A stretch of DNA of 64,000 nt from Ilyomonas sp965199905 (GCA_965199905.1 OZ241366.1:310001-374000), one strand, 5' to 3'; shown: positions 1 through 7,723, counted from the stretch's first letter. The notes: a model not told the origin generated them from the sequence alone. Program-made: numbers and translations.

Positions 1-59
1 ACCTTTCTATAAAGTCTTTTTATCTAAGATTGGGCTGTTTCACTAAAATGACGCACAAC
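1..59 (-). other. Start of the next left-array cassette, cut by window edge
   Basis: Read on the minus strand, a new cassette begins at base 59 with GTTGTGCGTC and runs off the window. No coding region can be judged in 59 bases. Its start matches the ends of the ASCH-like cassette (GTTGTGCG), so it may be a related cassette. Confidence 0.45.
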
Positions 60-140
60 GAACAGGGCTTTGTGGCGGCGCCTTGAGCAGTGTCAGTTCC
101 GAGTACTGTCGCGCTGGCACAAAACCCCATGTTGTAGGCA
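53..140 (-). repeat. attC-like site L1 (88 bp)
   Basis: Imperfect palindrome. The left arm GCACAACGAACAGGGCTTTG pairs with the right arm CACAAAACCCCATGTTGT, and the outer core is AAC (57-59) and GTT (131-133). It lies 3 bp beyond the stop codon of the 135-aa cassette gene, which is the usual position of a cassette recombination site. Seen directly: palindrome and spacing. Inferred: attC function. Confidence 0.6.
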
Positions 141-142
141 GT

Positions 143-550
143 TCATTTCAGTCGCCTGAAATTCTTTGTGTCCTTTAGATATGCTTCTAAGTCTTTGTCT
201 TCCGAATATCTGGTCTGCTTATCTATTATTTCAAAGTCAGATGATAGTTGTCGTTTCAAAGAGTTTAGCAATGTGTTAACTTGGTGATTGAACTCGTCGC
301 ATTCGCTCTGTATCCATAAACTCGGGTCTGGTGGATAATCTTTGTTATAATAGTCGGCATGTCGGTCATCCAGTTCTTCAATCAGCTTTAAAGTTTCACC
401 CGATAGCTTTCCAGTCTTTTCAGCAATTGTTTTGTCAATGGGTCCAATACCAAAGTCTTGTATTGCTAATTCATTGTCAGCCCAAAGGCAACCACCAGCT
501 CCATAGTCAAAGAAAAAAAGAAGTATATATTTTTGTTCGCCAGTCGTCAT
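143..550 (-). CDS. Cassette-borne hypothetical protein, 135 aa
   Basis: I do not recognise this family. It is a small acidic protein with a hydrophobic, glycine-containing N-terminus (ILLFFFDYGAGG, about residues 9-20) and a charged, helix-rich C-terminal half. There is no clear signal peptide cleavage site and no catalytic motif. It fills one cassette: the ORF starts 82 bp inside the cassette boundary (base 632 on the minus strand) and stops 3 bp before site L1. Cassette ends TGCTACCAAC and TGCCTACAAC match at 8 of 10 positions, a little worse than in neighbouring cassettes. It lies in the array reading direction, so it could be read from an upstream array promoter. Confidence 0.6.
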   Translation of the reverse strand: MTTGEQKYILLFFFDYGAGGCLWADNELAIQDFGIGPIDKTIAEKTGKLSGETLKLIEELDDRHADYYNKDYPPDPSLWIQSECDEFNHQVNTLLNSLKRQLSSDFEIIDKQTRYSEDKDLEAYLKDTKNFRRLK

Positions 551-622
551 GCTTAAATTTTGGTCTAAGTAACTAATTTCTATGCCAGTCCGTTTCTAAC
601 TATTAGAAGCGTCCAAACGAAT

Positions 623-826
623 TGCTACCAACGTTCGGGCTTGGCGAAGAACTGGTATTTGAAATTCATCCAGCCCGAATCAAAGTTAAATTTATAATCA
701 AAAGTTGATTGTTATTCCTGTTGCCAAATTTATAACGTCAAGCTGATAACTGAAGCTCAATAGCAAAATAAAAGTTGATGCTACGCTGTGTCAGCCAGTT
801 TTTTGCCAAACCTTTTGTTGGTGGCA
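623..826 (-). repeat. attC-like site L2 (204 bp)
   Basis: Long imperfect palindrome. GGGCTTGGCGAAGAACTGG near the left end pairs with CCAGTTTTTTGCCAAACC near the right end. The core is AAC 630-632 and GTT 817-819. The unpaired middle holds an AT-rich stretch with AGTTGAT motifs, shared in part with site L5. The asymmetry between arms (GGCGAAGAA versus the complement of TTTTTTGCC) gives the site a direction, the same as in L3 and L7. Confidence 0.65.
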
Positions 827-842
827 GTTTTGGTCAACATGC

Positions 843-1412
843 CTATGAAAACTGTTTCATGTCTGTTAGGTTTTTGCCGTTGTAATCAAACTTGTAAACT
901 TTGTTTTCAAAGTCAGTCGCAATTATAAATTCATTTGTAAGCTCAAAATCTTGTTCACCACTTATGGTCGTAAAAATGTCTGCGCCACTTTGTTGCCAAA
1001 GTATTTTCCCGTCCTTGTCAAGCCGTGAAATTTCAAGTTCGCCGTGAACAATATAATCGTCTTGGTATTTGAAAATTTCAAAGCAACATGCTTGGTCAGC
1101 CTGTGTCCGCCAAAGCAAAGTCAGGTCAGGAATAGAAAGACAAAATATTGTATCCGAACAACAGATAAGAAATCTGTCTGGTTCAAGTATTACTGCATTT
1201 CTGTGGTTCGTTGTCCCACCACCAATAGAACCTGTAATTGCACTTTTTAAAAGTCGGTTGTCTTTAAAAACTTTAATACCAAACATTGTTGGAAGGACAT
1301 ACTCACTTTCGTCAAAATAAACATAGTCATACTTATGCAAGTTGTCAGTGGAAGCTTGCTCAAAAGTCTTGTCGTGATAAATGTCTAATTGGTATTGTCC
1401 AACAGTTTGCAT
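843..1412 (-). CDS. Cassette-borne hypothetical protein, 189 aa, beta-propeller-like
   Basis: Unrecognised protein, predicted mostly beta strand. Residues near 135-150 (LDKDGKILWQQSGADIF) resemble a PQQ/WD-type propeller blade, and ITGSIGGGTTNHRNAVILE and LICCSDTIFCLSIPDL look like further strands, so a small propeller fragment or beta-sandwich is possible. No signal peptide. The cassette is compact: start 24 bp from the cassette boundary at 1436, stop 17 bp from site L2. Its two ends carry a perfect 10-bp inverted match (GTTGGTGGCA / TGCCACCAAC). Function cannot be assigned. Confidence 0.6.
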   Translation of the reverse strand: MQTVGQYQLDIYHDKTFEQASTDNLHKYDYVYFDESEYVLPTMFGIKVFKDNRLLKSAITGSIGGGTTNHRNAVILEPDRFLICCSDTIFCLSIPDLTLLWRTQADQACCFEIFKYQDDYIVHGELEISRLDKDGKILWQQSGADIFTTISGEQDFELTNEFIIATDFENKVYKFDYNGKNLTDMKQFS

Positions 1413-1426
1413 AGTCGTTTTAAAAT

Positions 1427-1566
1427 TGCCACCAACGGCTCAGGCTTGGCGAAGAACTGGAATTTGAAACTCGTCAGCCGAATAACAGCACTAAAGATAA
1501 ACAGAATTACAAATGTTCAGCACATGTTCGTCAGCCAGTTTTTTGCCAAGCCATTTGTTGTAAGCC
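1427..1566 (-). repeat. attC-like site L3 (140 bp)
   Basis: GGCTTGGCGAAGAACTGG (left) pairs with CCAGTTTTTTGCCAAGCC (right) with two mismatches in 18. Outer core AAC 1434-1436 and GTT 1557-1559. It sits 4 bp from the stop codon of the esterase/TPR gene. This is the clearest short-type site, with arms nearly complementary and a variable centre. Confidence 0.7.
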
Positions 1567-1569
1567 GTT

Positions 1570-2739
1570 TTATTTTGTGTCAACAAATAATTGTTGAATT
1601 TTTGTTTTTGTTTTTGTCAATTTTTCTGTGTCGTTTGGGTCTATATGAATCAAAGCGGTTTTATAGTATTTAATCGCTTCTTTAGGATTATTAGTTTCCA
1701 GAGTTTCTCCTAAACCAATATAATTGTCTGCTTCATTAGGATATAAAGAAATTAGATATTGATATACATTTACTAAATTTTGAGTATCCTTTTTCTCTTT
1801 ATAAATGTCAATTGCTGCGTAGTAAGCATTAGGAGTAATAGAAATATCAATACCATAAGCTTTTTTAATAGTATCTTCTCGTTCTTTTATAGCCCTTAAA
1901 GGGTCTATTCTTCCATCTTGTATTTGCACTGCTAATTCGTCTGGAAAACGCCAGCTATGAAAAATGTAGGTTAGGCCGAGGGGAATAGAAATTAAAGGTG
2001 TCGTAGCATGATTTTGTCCCTTAAGCTCTTCCAACTTCCACTTAATGCCGCTTTGTTGATGTTCAAGAATATTCAAAGCTTTAAAGGCTGCATTTCTGAT
2101 ATATTCTTTGTCATTAAACCCTTCATTGCCTGTCGTTATGAAATACATGTTGTTCAAAGATTTAGATGATAAAAGAAACTTATTAAAATTTATGAGAAAA
2201 GTATCTTTATCATTCCCGGTAGGACGAGATAATGCCGGACTAATGGCAATTACTGCATTAGCATCATGAGGTGAAGTCGTTAAAAAATCGGTGGCAAGCA
2301 GTCCCCCTAATGAGTGTCCAATAATTACATGATAAGCTAAAGTCCGATAAGAAGTGTCTAAATATTTGTACAGTTCATTCTTCAGAAATAATTCAAATGC
2401 CTTTCCTTTTCGTTCAGGATTTAGCTGATTCCATCGGTCTGGCTGAACAATGCCAACTGTTATAGCTTGCGGCATGTCACCAGTAAACATCAACCTATCA
2501 ACATTTGATGTAACTATATTGCTAAGGGTATTATCATGTGCATCAAAGAATATAATGATTGGATATTCAATATTTGTTTGACTATAGTTTTTAGGTGTCC
2601 ATATTCTAACTTTTTGATTTGTCTTTAAGTATTCACTTTTTAGTTCAACCTCTTTTGAGGTATCAAGAATAGTTAAACTTTGTCCGGATAGAGTTAATGT
2701 CAAAATTGAAAAAGAGAGAAGTAAAATGATATTTTTCAT
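1570..2739 (-). CDS. Secreted esterase-D-like alpha/beta hydrolase with TPR tail
   Basis: 389 aa. Residues 1-19 form a signal peptide (MKNIILLLSFSILTLTLSG), so the protein is exported. The central part matches the putative esterase (esterase D) fold: hydrophobic strand YPIIIFFDAH near 60-68, nucleophile elbow GHSLGG at 141-146 with Ser143, and a candidate catalytic His in GQNHATTP near 245. Residues about 300-389 look like TPR helices (YPNEADNYIGLGETLETN, then NPKEAIKYYKTAL). This architecture is common in Bacteroidota and the substrate is unknown. It is the largest cassette gene in the window. Cassette ends GTTGTAAGCC and GGCTTACAAC match perfectly over 10 bp. It starts 126 bp from the cassette boundary, so it has room for its own promoter. 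Confidence 0.8.
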   Translation of the reverse strand: MKNIILLLSFSILTLTLSGQSLTILDTSKEVELKSEYLKTNQKVRIWTPKNYSQTNIEYPIIIFFDAHDNTLSNIVTSNVDRLMFTGDMPQAITVGIVQPDRWNQLNPERKGKAFELFLKNELYKYLDTSYRTLAYHVIIGHSLGGLLATDFLTTSPHDANAVIAISPALSRPTGNDKDTFLINFNKFLLSSKSLNNMYFITTGNEGFNDKEYIRNAAFKALNILEHQQSGIKWKLEELKGQNHATTPLISIPLGLTYIFHSWRFPDELAVQIQDGRIDPLRAIKEREDTIKKAYGIDISITPNAYYAAIDIYKEKKDTQNLVNVYQYLISLYPNEADNYIGLGETLETNNPKEAIKYYKTALIHIDPNDTEKLTKTKTKIQQLFVDTK

Positions 2740-2855
2740 TGTCGGATTTCTATTAATTATGAAAGCACAAACTATTATTTAAAGATGGTAGTGTGTCTGA
2801 AATTATGTAAATGGTATCAAACAGATATAAGCGGCTTGTCGAGTATTTTTTATAT

Positions 2856-3058
2856 GGCTTACAACGTTCAGGGCTTTGTGTTCGGCACGACGGATGCAAT
2901 CCGTCGGCTGGGACAAAAGCCCAATAGCGAACCGAAGATACAATGCCTTGATGATGCCAAACAGAGAAATGTCGGGCTGAGAACCGGAGCCCAAAGGAGA
3001 GGTGAAGCAGCTGACGCGCAAAGTCAGCCGTGCTGACACAAAACCCCATGTTATGTGC
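2856..3058 (-). repeat. attC-like site L4, long type (203 bp)
   Basis: Long-type palindrome. Left arm AACGTTCAGGGCTTTGTGTT pairs with right arm TGACACAAAACCCCATGTTA. Inner helix GACGGATGCAATCCGTC. Same family as L6, L8, R1, R2, R4 and R6. Bases 2960-3058 are an inverted copy of the right-hand window end (about 63901-64000). It follows a non-coding spacer cassette in the array reading direction. Confidence 0.7.
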
Positions 3059-3223
3059 AGACCTGATTGTATCAACCTAAACACTGCCTGCCAAAAGCCA
3101 CACAAAACACAATGGCTTTGCTGTCGCAGCAACCTGCTTAGCCCTGTCAACCTGAACAAACTAACCAATACTGAAAAGAGAGCAAGCAATGCCGACCGAA
3201 TAAAGTCATAGGTTGCGCATAAC
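3051..3223 (-). repeat. Non-coding spacer cassette body (copy 1)
   Basis: About 165 bp bounded by GTTATGTGC and GCGCATAAC. No ORF fits. It shares long stretches with the bodies at 5528, 60047, 61076 and 63737 (for example TTGGCAGGCAG, AAGCAGGTTGCTG, GGTTGACAGGGCTAAG on the opposite strand). The two ends also pair internally (GCAGACCTG with the complement of GGTTGCGC), so the whole body can fold. Together with L4 it forms one cassette. Confidence 0.6.
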
Positions 3224-3417
3224 GTTGACGGCTTGCTGCTGTGCTGGTATTTTATGATTGTCAGCTTGGCAACTGAAGCCGATTGAAAAGTCAAAGTACA
3301 AAATATATTCTACTGCTCAATAGCGTTCGGTCAAGCTGGAACTACTGCTGATAAGCGAACAAAAAGTTGATGCTGTGTTGGGTCAGCCAGCATAGCAGCA
3401 AACCGCATGTTGCCTGC
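3215..3417 (-). repeat. attC-like site L5 (203 bp)
   Basis: CGGCTTGCTGCTGTGCTGG at the left pairs with CCAGCATAGCAGCAAACCG at the right (two mismatches). Core AAC 3221-3223 and GTT 3409-3411. The middle contains TCAATAGC, AAAAGTTGATGCT and GGTCAGCCAG, shared with L2. It lies 9 bp from the stop of the alpha/beta hydrolase gene. Confidence 0.65.
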
Positions 3418-3425
3418 AGCCCTGT

Positions 3426-4241
3426 CTATTTCAGAATGGTCTTTAGCTTTTCTAAATAGTCTTTATTTTTAGTAAAGTCATTGTGTCCTTCGCCTTTCAA
3501 TATGAATAGTTTGTCACCTCGCTTAAAAAATGAACTTAGTTTTTGAGAAGAACCGTAATAAATAGCACTGTCAGCATCTCCATGGAAAATTGCAACAGGC
3601 GCTTTTGTTTTTTGCAAAAAGTCATACGTCCTAAATTGATATTTCAGATTAGAGGTGTCCACGTCTGGAACGACGTTATGTATCCAATCTGGTAAACTAT
3701 AATACGGAGCTTGTAAAATAAGCTTTTTTGGATTGTTATTGGCTGCCAGCATTGCAGCAAGTCCGGTACCTACTGATTGACCTATCACAATAATTTTTGA
3801 CTCCGGATAAGTCAACTTTAATTTGTCATACGCTGTTTGCGCATCACTATTTAATTGAATTTCGCTGGATACTTTACTTTCACTCTTTCCATAACCTCGA
3901 TAGTCAAGTAAGAAAATATCGTAATTAAGATTAGTATAAACAGGTGCAATTTTGCCCCAAGTATTTAGTGCGTCATTGCTACCATGCAAATAAAATATGA
4001 GTCCTTTTGGCTGTTTTGCTTTAAAAAGTAACCCATTTAACTTGTAACCGTCTTTTGTCTCAATGTTTAGTTCTGAGAAAGTTCCCGGAAATTTAAAATT
4101 GAAGTCTCTATCAAGTTTAGAACCTGGGAATAGCTGTTGTTCTAAAACTTTTTGTATTTCATCTTGTGAACTGTCTACGCTCTGTCCATAAGCAAATTGT
4201 GCTAACATTTGAAAAGCCAACACATAAATAAATAGCTTCAT
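3426..4241 (-). CDS. Secreted serine alpha/beta hydrolase (cassette gene)
   Basis: 271 aa. N-terminal signal peptide (MKLFIYVLAFQMLAQFAYGQ, residues 1-20). The complete hydrolase triad can be placed: nucleophile elbow GQSVGTG with Ser156, Asp222 in HGDADS, and His253 in EGHNDF. The oxyanion region is YLHGSND near 84-90. It resembles BEM46/YqiA-type peptidase_S9-like hydrolases of broad substrate range, and the true substrate is not evident. Cassette ends GTTGCCTGC (4322-4314) and GCAGGCAAC (3417-3409) match perfectly. Start is 81 bp from the boundary. Confidence 0.8.
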   Translation of the reverse strand: MKLFIYVLAFQMLAQFAYGQSVDSSQDEIQKVLEQQLFPGSKLDRDFNFKFPGTFSELNIETKDGYKLNGLLFKAKQPKGLIFYLHGSNDALNTWGKIAPVYTNLNYDIFLLDYRGYGKSESKVSSEIQLNSDAQTAYDKLKLTYPESKIIVIGQSVGTGLAAMLAANNNPKKLILQAPYYSLPDWIHNVVPDVDTSNLKYQFRTYDFLQKTKAPVAIFHGDADSAIYYGSSQKLSSFFKRGDKLFILKGEGHNDFTKNKDYLEKLKTILK

Positions 4242-4313
4242 TGATTAAGATTATTGATTCATTACTTAAATTTCTAATTATCCATGCTTTTCAAGAGTGT
4301 TCAAATTTGGGTT

Positions 4314-4514
4314 GCAGGCAACGTTCGGGCTTTGTGTTCGGCACGACGGATGCAATCCGTCGGCTGGGACAAGAGCCCAATAAAGAACCGAAGATACAAA
4401 CCACCACGGATGATGAGCAGCGTTCTGTCGGGCCGATGACTGAAGCTGAGAAAAGAACTGCAGTAGCGGCTGACGAATGTCAGCCGTGCTGACGCAAAAC
4501 CCCCTGTTATGTGC
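4314..4514 (-). repeat. attC-like site L6, long type (201 bp)
   Basis: Left arm AACGTTCGGGCTTTGTGTTC pairs with right arm TGACGCAAAACCCCCTGTTA. Inner helix GACGGATGCAATCCGTC. The whole site and its adjoining spacer body (4314-4669) reappear, inverted and apparently identical, at 59700-60050. Confidence 0.7.
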
Positions 4515-4669
4515 ACACTTGAGTCTTGTCTTACTGAACGTGCTTGCCAGTCTTGCTGCACCAAAGGAAAAAGGCACAAAAACAAACGCCGCTCACAAGC
4601 TTTGTCAACTTGAAAAAAGCGGGCAAAAACAAACGACAAATCTTGATTTGTCAGCAAGTTGCACATAAC
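4507..4669 (-). repeat. Non-coding spacer cassette body (copy 2, divergent)
   Basis: 163 bp with perfect terminal match GTTATGTGC / GCACATAAC. It is more diverged from the main spacer family but keeps the same layout (CAACTTG near one end, CAAGTTGACAAAGC in the middle on the opposite strand). No credible ORF. An inverted copy is the first cassette of the right array. Confidence 0.55.
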
Positions 4670-4796
4670 GTTTTAGCATTGGCGAAGAATGGGTATTCAA
4701 GGCACTTCTGCCCAATGTTTGTACTGAAATTAAATTAATAAACAAATGAACAGCACATATTCGTCAGCCCATTTTTTGCCAATGCAATGTTGTGCG
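4661..4796 (-). repeat. attC-like site L7 (136 bp)
   Basis: GCATTGGCGAAGAATGGG (left) pairs with CCCATTTTTTGCCAATGC (right). Core AAC 4667-4669 and GTT 4789-4791. Arm polarity is the same as in L2 and L3, so the cassette runs on the minus strand although the gene beside it is on the plus strand. Confidence 0.65.
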
Positions 4797-4816
4797 TTCG
4801 TGCTAATAGTCAACGT

Positions 4817-5317
4817 ATGATTTTAGGATTTAAAACACAAGTAAAAGGTAAACCAACGCATTTTGTTCAAAAAATACTGGCTTGTAAACTGGATGAGTAT
4901 CGTAAGGCGTTTGCTCCAAAAATACATACTATCAGAGGCGGCAACAGATGGAAGCAGGGCAATTCAATTCAAATGGCAACTGGTGTAAGAACTAAAAAAT
5001 ACTTCCGGTTCAATGGCGATGGCATTGGGTTAGACAAATGTTTAGGTGTACAAGCTATTGAAATCATTAGAGCCGATGATTTGCCATTTAATGAATTTGA
5101 AAGTAATGGATGGATAGTTAGCGTTCCTGTGCGGAAACTTGACGAAACTTTTTCTGCTGCTTTCAAAGTCAAAGTTGATGGTCGTGATTTGTCAAAAGAT
5201 GAAATTAAACTTTTGTCTGCCAATGATGGATTTGAAACACCCGAACAAATGTTTTGGTGGTTTGATTTAGATAGTTTTTCAGGTCAGTTAATACATTGGA
5301 CAGACTTCAAATATTAG
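4817..5317 (+). CDS. ASCH-fold-like protein, cassette gene in reverse orientation
   Basis: 166 aa from the ATG at 4817. An upstream in-frame ATG (4787) overlaps the recombination core and gives an unconvincing N-terminus, so the start MILGFKTQVKGKPTHFV is preferred. The motif KIHTIR...NRWKQGNSIQMATGVRTK is typical of a small family widespread in Bacteroidota and their phages, related to ASCH/PUA-like RNA-binding domains. A nucleic acid role is an inference from family resemblance. The gene spans its cassette (28 bp from one end, 18 bp from the other; ends GTTGTGCG / CGCACAAC, perfect), but by site polarity it is transcribed against the array direction, unlike the other five cassette genes. 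Confidence 0.75.
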   Translation: MILGFKTQVKGKPTHFVQKILACKLDEYRKAFAPKIHTIRGGNRWKQGNSIQMATGVRTKKYFRFNGDGIGLDKCLGVQAIEIIRADDLPFNEFESNGWIVSVPVRKLDETFSAAFKVKVDGRDLSKDEIKLLSANDGFETPEQMFWWFDLDSFSGQLIHWTDFKY

Positions 5318-5334
5318 GGTGTGTCCTTGCATGA

Positions 5335-5535
5335 CGCACAACGTTCGGGCTTTGCGTTCGGCACGACGGATGAAATCCGTCGGCTGGGACACAAAGCCCA
5401 ATAAAGAACCGAAGATACAAACCACCACGGATGACCAACAGAGAAATGTCGGGCTGAGAACCGAAGCCGAAAAGAGAACTGAAGTAGCTGCTGAGATGTG
5501 TCAGCCGTGCTGACACAAAACCTCATGTTATGTGC
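5335..5535 (-). repeat. attC-like site L8, long type (201 bp)
   Basis: Left arm CGCACAACGTTCGGGCTTTG pairs with right arm ACACAAAACCTCATGTTATG. Inner helix GACGGATGAAATCCGTC. It belongs with the spacer body at 5528-5688 and is the first recombination site of the left array. Confidence 0.7.
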
Positions 5536-5688
5536 ACCACCTGATCCAAGTCAACCTAAACGCTGCCTGCCAAAAGATACACCCGAAGAAAGAGCTTTGC
5601 CATCGCAGCCACTTGCTTAGATGTGTCAACTTCAAACCAATACAAAAGAAAAATGACAAACCGTAGTTTGTCACAGGTTGCGCATAAC
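5528..5688 (-). repeat. Non-coding spacer cassette body (copy 3), first cassette of left array
   Basis: 161 bp bounded by GTTATGTGC and GCGCATAAC (8 of 9 match). Main spacer family, with an internal segment (about 5650-5675) of different origin. It directly follows the head/promoter sequence when read on the minus strand. No ORF. Confidence 0.55.
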
Positions 5689-5718
5689 AAATATATTATA
5701 CGCACCCAACAATACAAA
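5688..5718 (-). promoter_or_regulatory. Array promoter Pc-like, left array
   Basis: On the minus strand: TTTG (5718-5715), a 19-bp spacer, and TATATTTG (5695-5688), a full match to the Bacteroidota -33/-7 promoter form. The final G of the -7 box is the G of the GTT recombination core, so transcription would start a few bases inside the first cassette and run outward through the array. The same element occurs at 59669-59699. Confidence 0.6.
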
Positions 5719-5793
5719 AGGCGAATCCAACCTCATTGATAATCAACATACTTCCATTCGCATTTTCATATTGTTGCAGTACGTCAATGCACA
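5689..5793 (-). repeat. Array head repeat (attI-like), left copy
   Basis: 105 bp, repeated in inverted orientation at 59594-59698 with about four mismatches. In both places one edge is the first recombination junction of an outward-pointing cassette array, and homology stops abruptly at the other edge. By position it corresponds to an integron attI plus Pc. No integrase gene adjoins it. Function is inferred. Confidence 0.55.
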
Positions 5794-6148
5794 GAATCTT
5801 CCCGATTTCGCATTGGCTGGTATTCTTTCTCAGCAAATTTTGGCTGTACATACATTCCGTTGGTGAGGAACACCAACGGAGGCGAGAGGAAAGATAAATA
5901 ATCGGTTTTTATATAATAAAACAAACTATGGTTTAAGCATCTCAAGCCTTCCTGCTTTAATCTCTGAAGCTAACCGGCTTCTGTTCCTAAAGCAAGGCAG
6001 GCAGGGTATCAGGATACTGTCACCGTATCTGGCAGTGTGCCTTTGCATCACGTAGTGATGCAAAGGCACAGGTAACTTGACAACTTGTCGCATCGTGTAT
6101 TTTAGAAGATGATACTTGAATATTTAAGCAATGAATTAAGTAGTTGTT
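5794..6148. other. Intergenic stretch between array head and first core gene
   Basis: No supported gene. It contains partial inverted motifs (CCTGCTTTA / TAAAGCAAGGCAGG, about 5951-6003) and a strong perfect hairpin at 6036-6070. Confidence 0.5.
6036..6070. repeat. Perfect 16-bp hairpin, 3 nt loop
   Basis: TGTGCCTTTGCATCAC, loop GTA, then the exact complement. It lies 79 bp beyond the stop codon of the delta-60 gene at 6149 and could act as its 3' processing or termination structure, but no U-run follows on either strand. Confidence 0.5.
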
Positions 6149-7723
6149 CTACTCTTTTATAAATTTTGCTACTTCTGTTTTGCTATGTGTTCTTATTTGT
6201 AAATAATAAACCCCGGCTATCAGTTTACTCACATCACACTTATATTGCGAAGCACCGGAAGTATTATAAACAGATATCATTTTACCCAAGGCATCATTAA
6301 TAATAATCGTTGCTTTATCAGTGGCAGATAAACCGTTTACAATAACAAAATCTCTCGCTGGATTGGGAGAAAGTATAAAAGAAATAACTGCGGTTTTTAG
6401 CGCGACCATTTTACTTTTTTCCTTTAAACTGTTTTGTGGAGGATAACCATAATAGCGAAGCAGGTTTCTTAGCTGATAGCTTTCCCTTTGGTCGCCAGTT
6501 AGTCCCAGTACAATAATATTACCATCCGATTGTAATGCAGCCGAGCCTGCGTAATCTTTAAAGCCATAATTGGCAGTTTGTAAACCGTTGATAGCAAAAG
6601 CAGAATCTATGTTTCCGTTGGTATGGTAAGCTATCAGAAACAAATCACTTGTATTATTGCTTACGTATATGCTGCCTTGTCCCAACACGTATATACTGTT
6701 ACCTGACACAAGTACTTTGCGGCTATAGGTAGAAATTGTAAATATTTTGTTTGGAAACGGACTAACAGCAGTTCCGTTTATTCCAAACTTACTATCTATA
6801 ATTCCATTGCTGTTAAAACGGTAGAGGTTGCTTCCGTTGCCAGTTATCAATATTTTTCCATCAGGCTGTAAGGCCAGGTCTGCCAAATAGTCGCCACCAC
6901 TTCGAAATAATGTATCTACCGAACCATTTTTGCCAAACCTTTTATCAGGCGTTCCATCGGTTAGGTAACGACGTATCAAAAAAGCCGGGCTTTCAAAATA
7001 AAAACCGTTCGTTCCGCCGGCTACAATTTTTCCGTCTGGTTGCAAGGCGAGTGCATTCACACGTCCATAATTTTCTATGATAAAGCCCTTTTTACCAAAT
7101 CCCTTATCCATGCTTCCATCCGGCAGCATACGAAACAGGAAAAATACCTCGTCATTGATAATCTTTTCATACGTTCCGCCTACCAAAATTCTACCATCTG
7201 CCTGCACCTGCATAGCTTTACCACTGATAATAGTATAATTTATATCCGGCGAAGCAAATCCGTTTACCCCAAAAGAAGAGTCAATAACACCATTGTTTAA
7301 AAGGCGCACCACAACAAATTTCTGATTAAAACCCGAATGATTGCTGTAATAACCACCTGCCACAATCTTTCCATCAGGCTGTAGCGCCATACAAGTCACG
7401 GATGAATTATGATTTTCCTCATTATTAGAAAAATGAAATTCTATTAGTACTCTTCCGCTATCGCCAAAGGTCGGGTCGGGTCGGCCATCTTTCAAAGCCC
7501 TGTCTATGCGAAAAGTTTTAATACCGCTACCTTTTAAGAAACCGGTACCACCGGCAATAATTTTATTATCCGGCTGCACCAGCATATTTTGCCAGTTGGC
7601 ATAAATCCCTAAGGTATCCCACGCCCTTCCATCTCTTCCAAAACTTTCATCTAAGGTTCCTGGCTGCTGCGCAAACAATACACTTGTAAATATTAGTAAA
7701 CAACTAAAGTAAAGAGCTTTCAT
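6149..7723 (-). CDS. Secreted delta-60 repeat protein with T9SS sorting domain
   Basis: 524 aa. Signal peptide at 1-18 (MKALYFSCLLIFTSVLFA). The body is a row of about 55-60 residue repeats with the motifs LQPDGKI(V/L)(A/V)GG and the SFGxxG(x)-type end (for example DESFGRDGRAWD, DPTFGDSGRV), the delta-60 repeat, predicted to form a beta-propeller. The last 80 residues (FILSPNPARDFVIVNG ... YYLQIRTHSKTEVAKFIKE) are a type A type IX secretion C-terminal domain, so it should cross the outer membrane and be anchored or released at the surface. Ligand unknown. Same gene type as the broken copy at 8743-10549. Confidence 0.9.
   Translation of the reverse strand: MKALYFSCLLIFTSVLFAQQPGTLDESFGRDGRAWDTLGIYANWQNMLVQPDNKIIAGGTGFLKGSGIKTFRIDRALKDGRPDPTFGDSGRVLIEFHFSNNEENHNSSVTCMALQPDGKIVAGGYYSNHSGFNQKFVVVRLLNNGVIDSSFGVNGFASPDINYTIISGKAMQVQADGRILVGGTYEKIINDEVFFLFRMLPDGSMDKGFGKKGFIIENYGRVNALALQPDGKIVAGGTNGFYFESPAFLIRRYLTDGTPDKRFGKNGSVDTLFRSGGDYLADLALQPDGKILITGNGSNLYRFNSNGIIDSKFGINGTAVSPFPNKIFTISTYSRKVLVSGNSIYVLGQGSIYVSNNTSDLFLIAYHTNGNIDSAFAINGLQTANYGFKDYAGSAALQSDGNIIVLGLTGDQRESYQLRNLLRYYGYPPQNSLKEKSKMVALKTAVISFILSPNPARDFVIVNGLSATDKATIIINDALGKMISVYNTSGASQYKCDVSKLIAGVYYLQIRTHSKTEVAKFIKE

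Noticed and set aside
4277..4668. Overlapping ORFs of 83-121 codons on both strands in the repeat units
   Set aside because: They cross recombination cores and recur wherever the palindromes recur, in mirror image. Their openness comes from repeat composition, not from coding.
1..5688. CRISPR array as explanation for the repeats
   Set aside because: Units are 90-200 bp palindromes with genes between them; no 20-40 bp direct repeats with even spacers and no cas genes.
1..5688. Toxin-antitoxin island
   Set aside because: The cassette genes are hydrolases and unknown proteins. No recognised toxin-antitoxin pair, although the reversed ASCH-like gene is left open.
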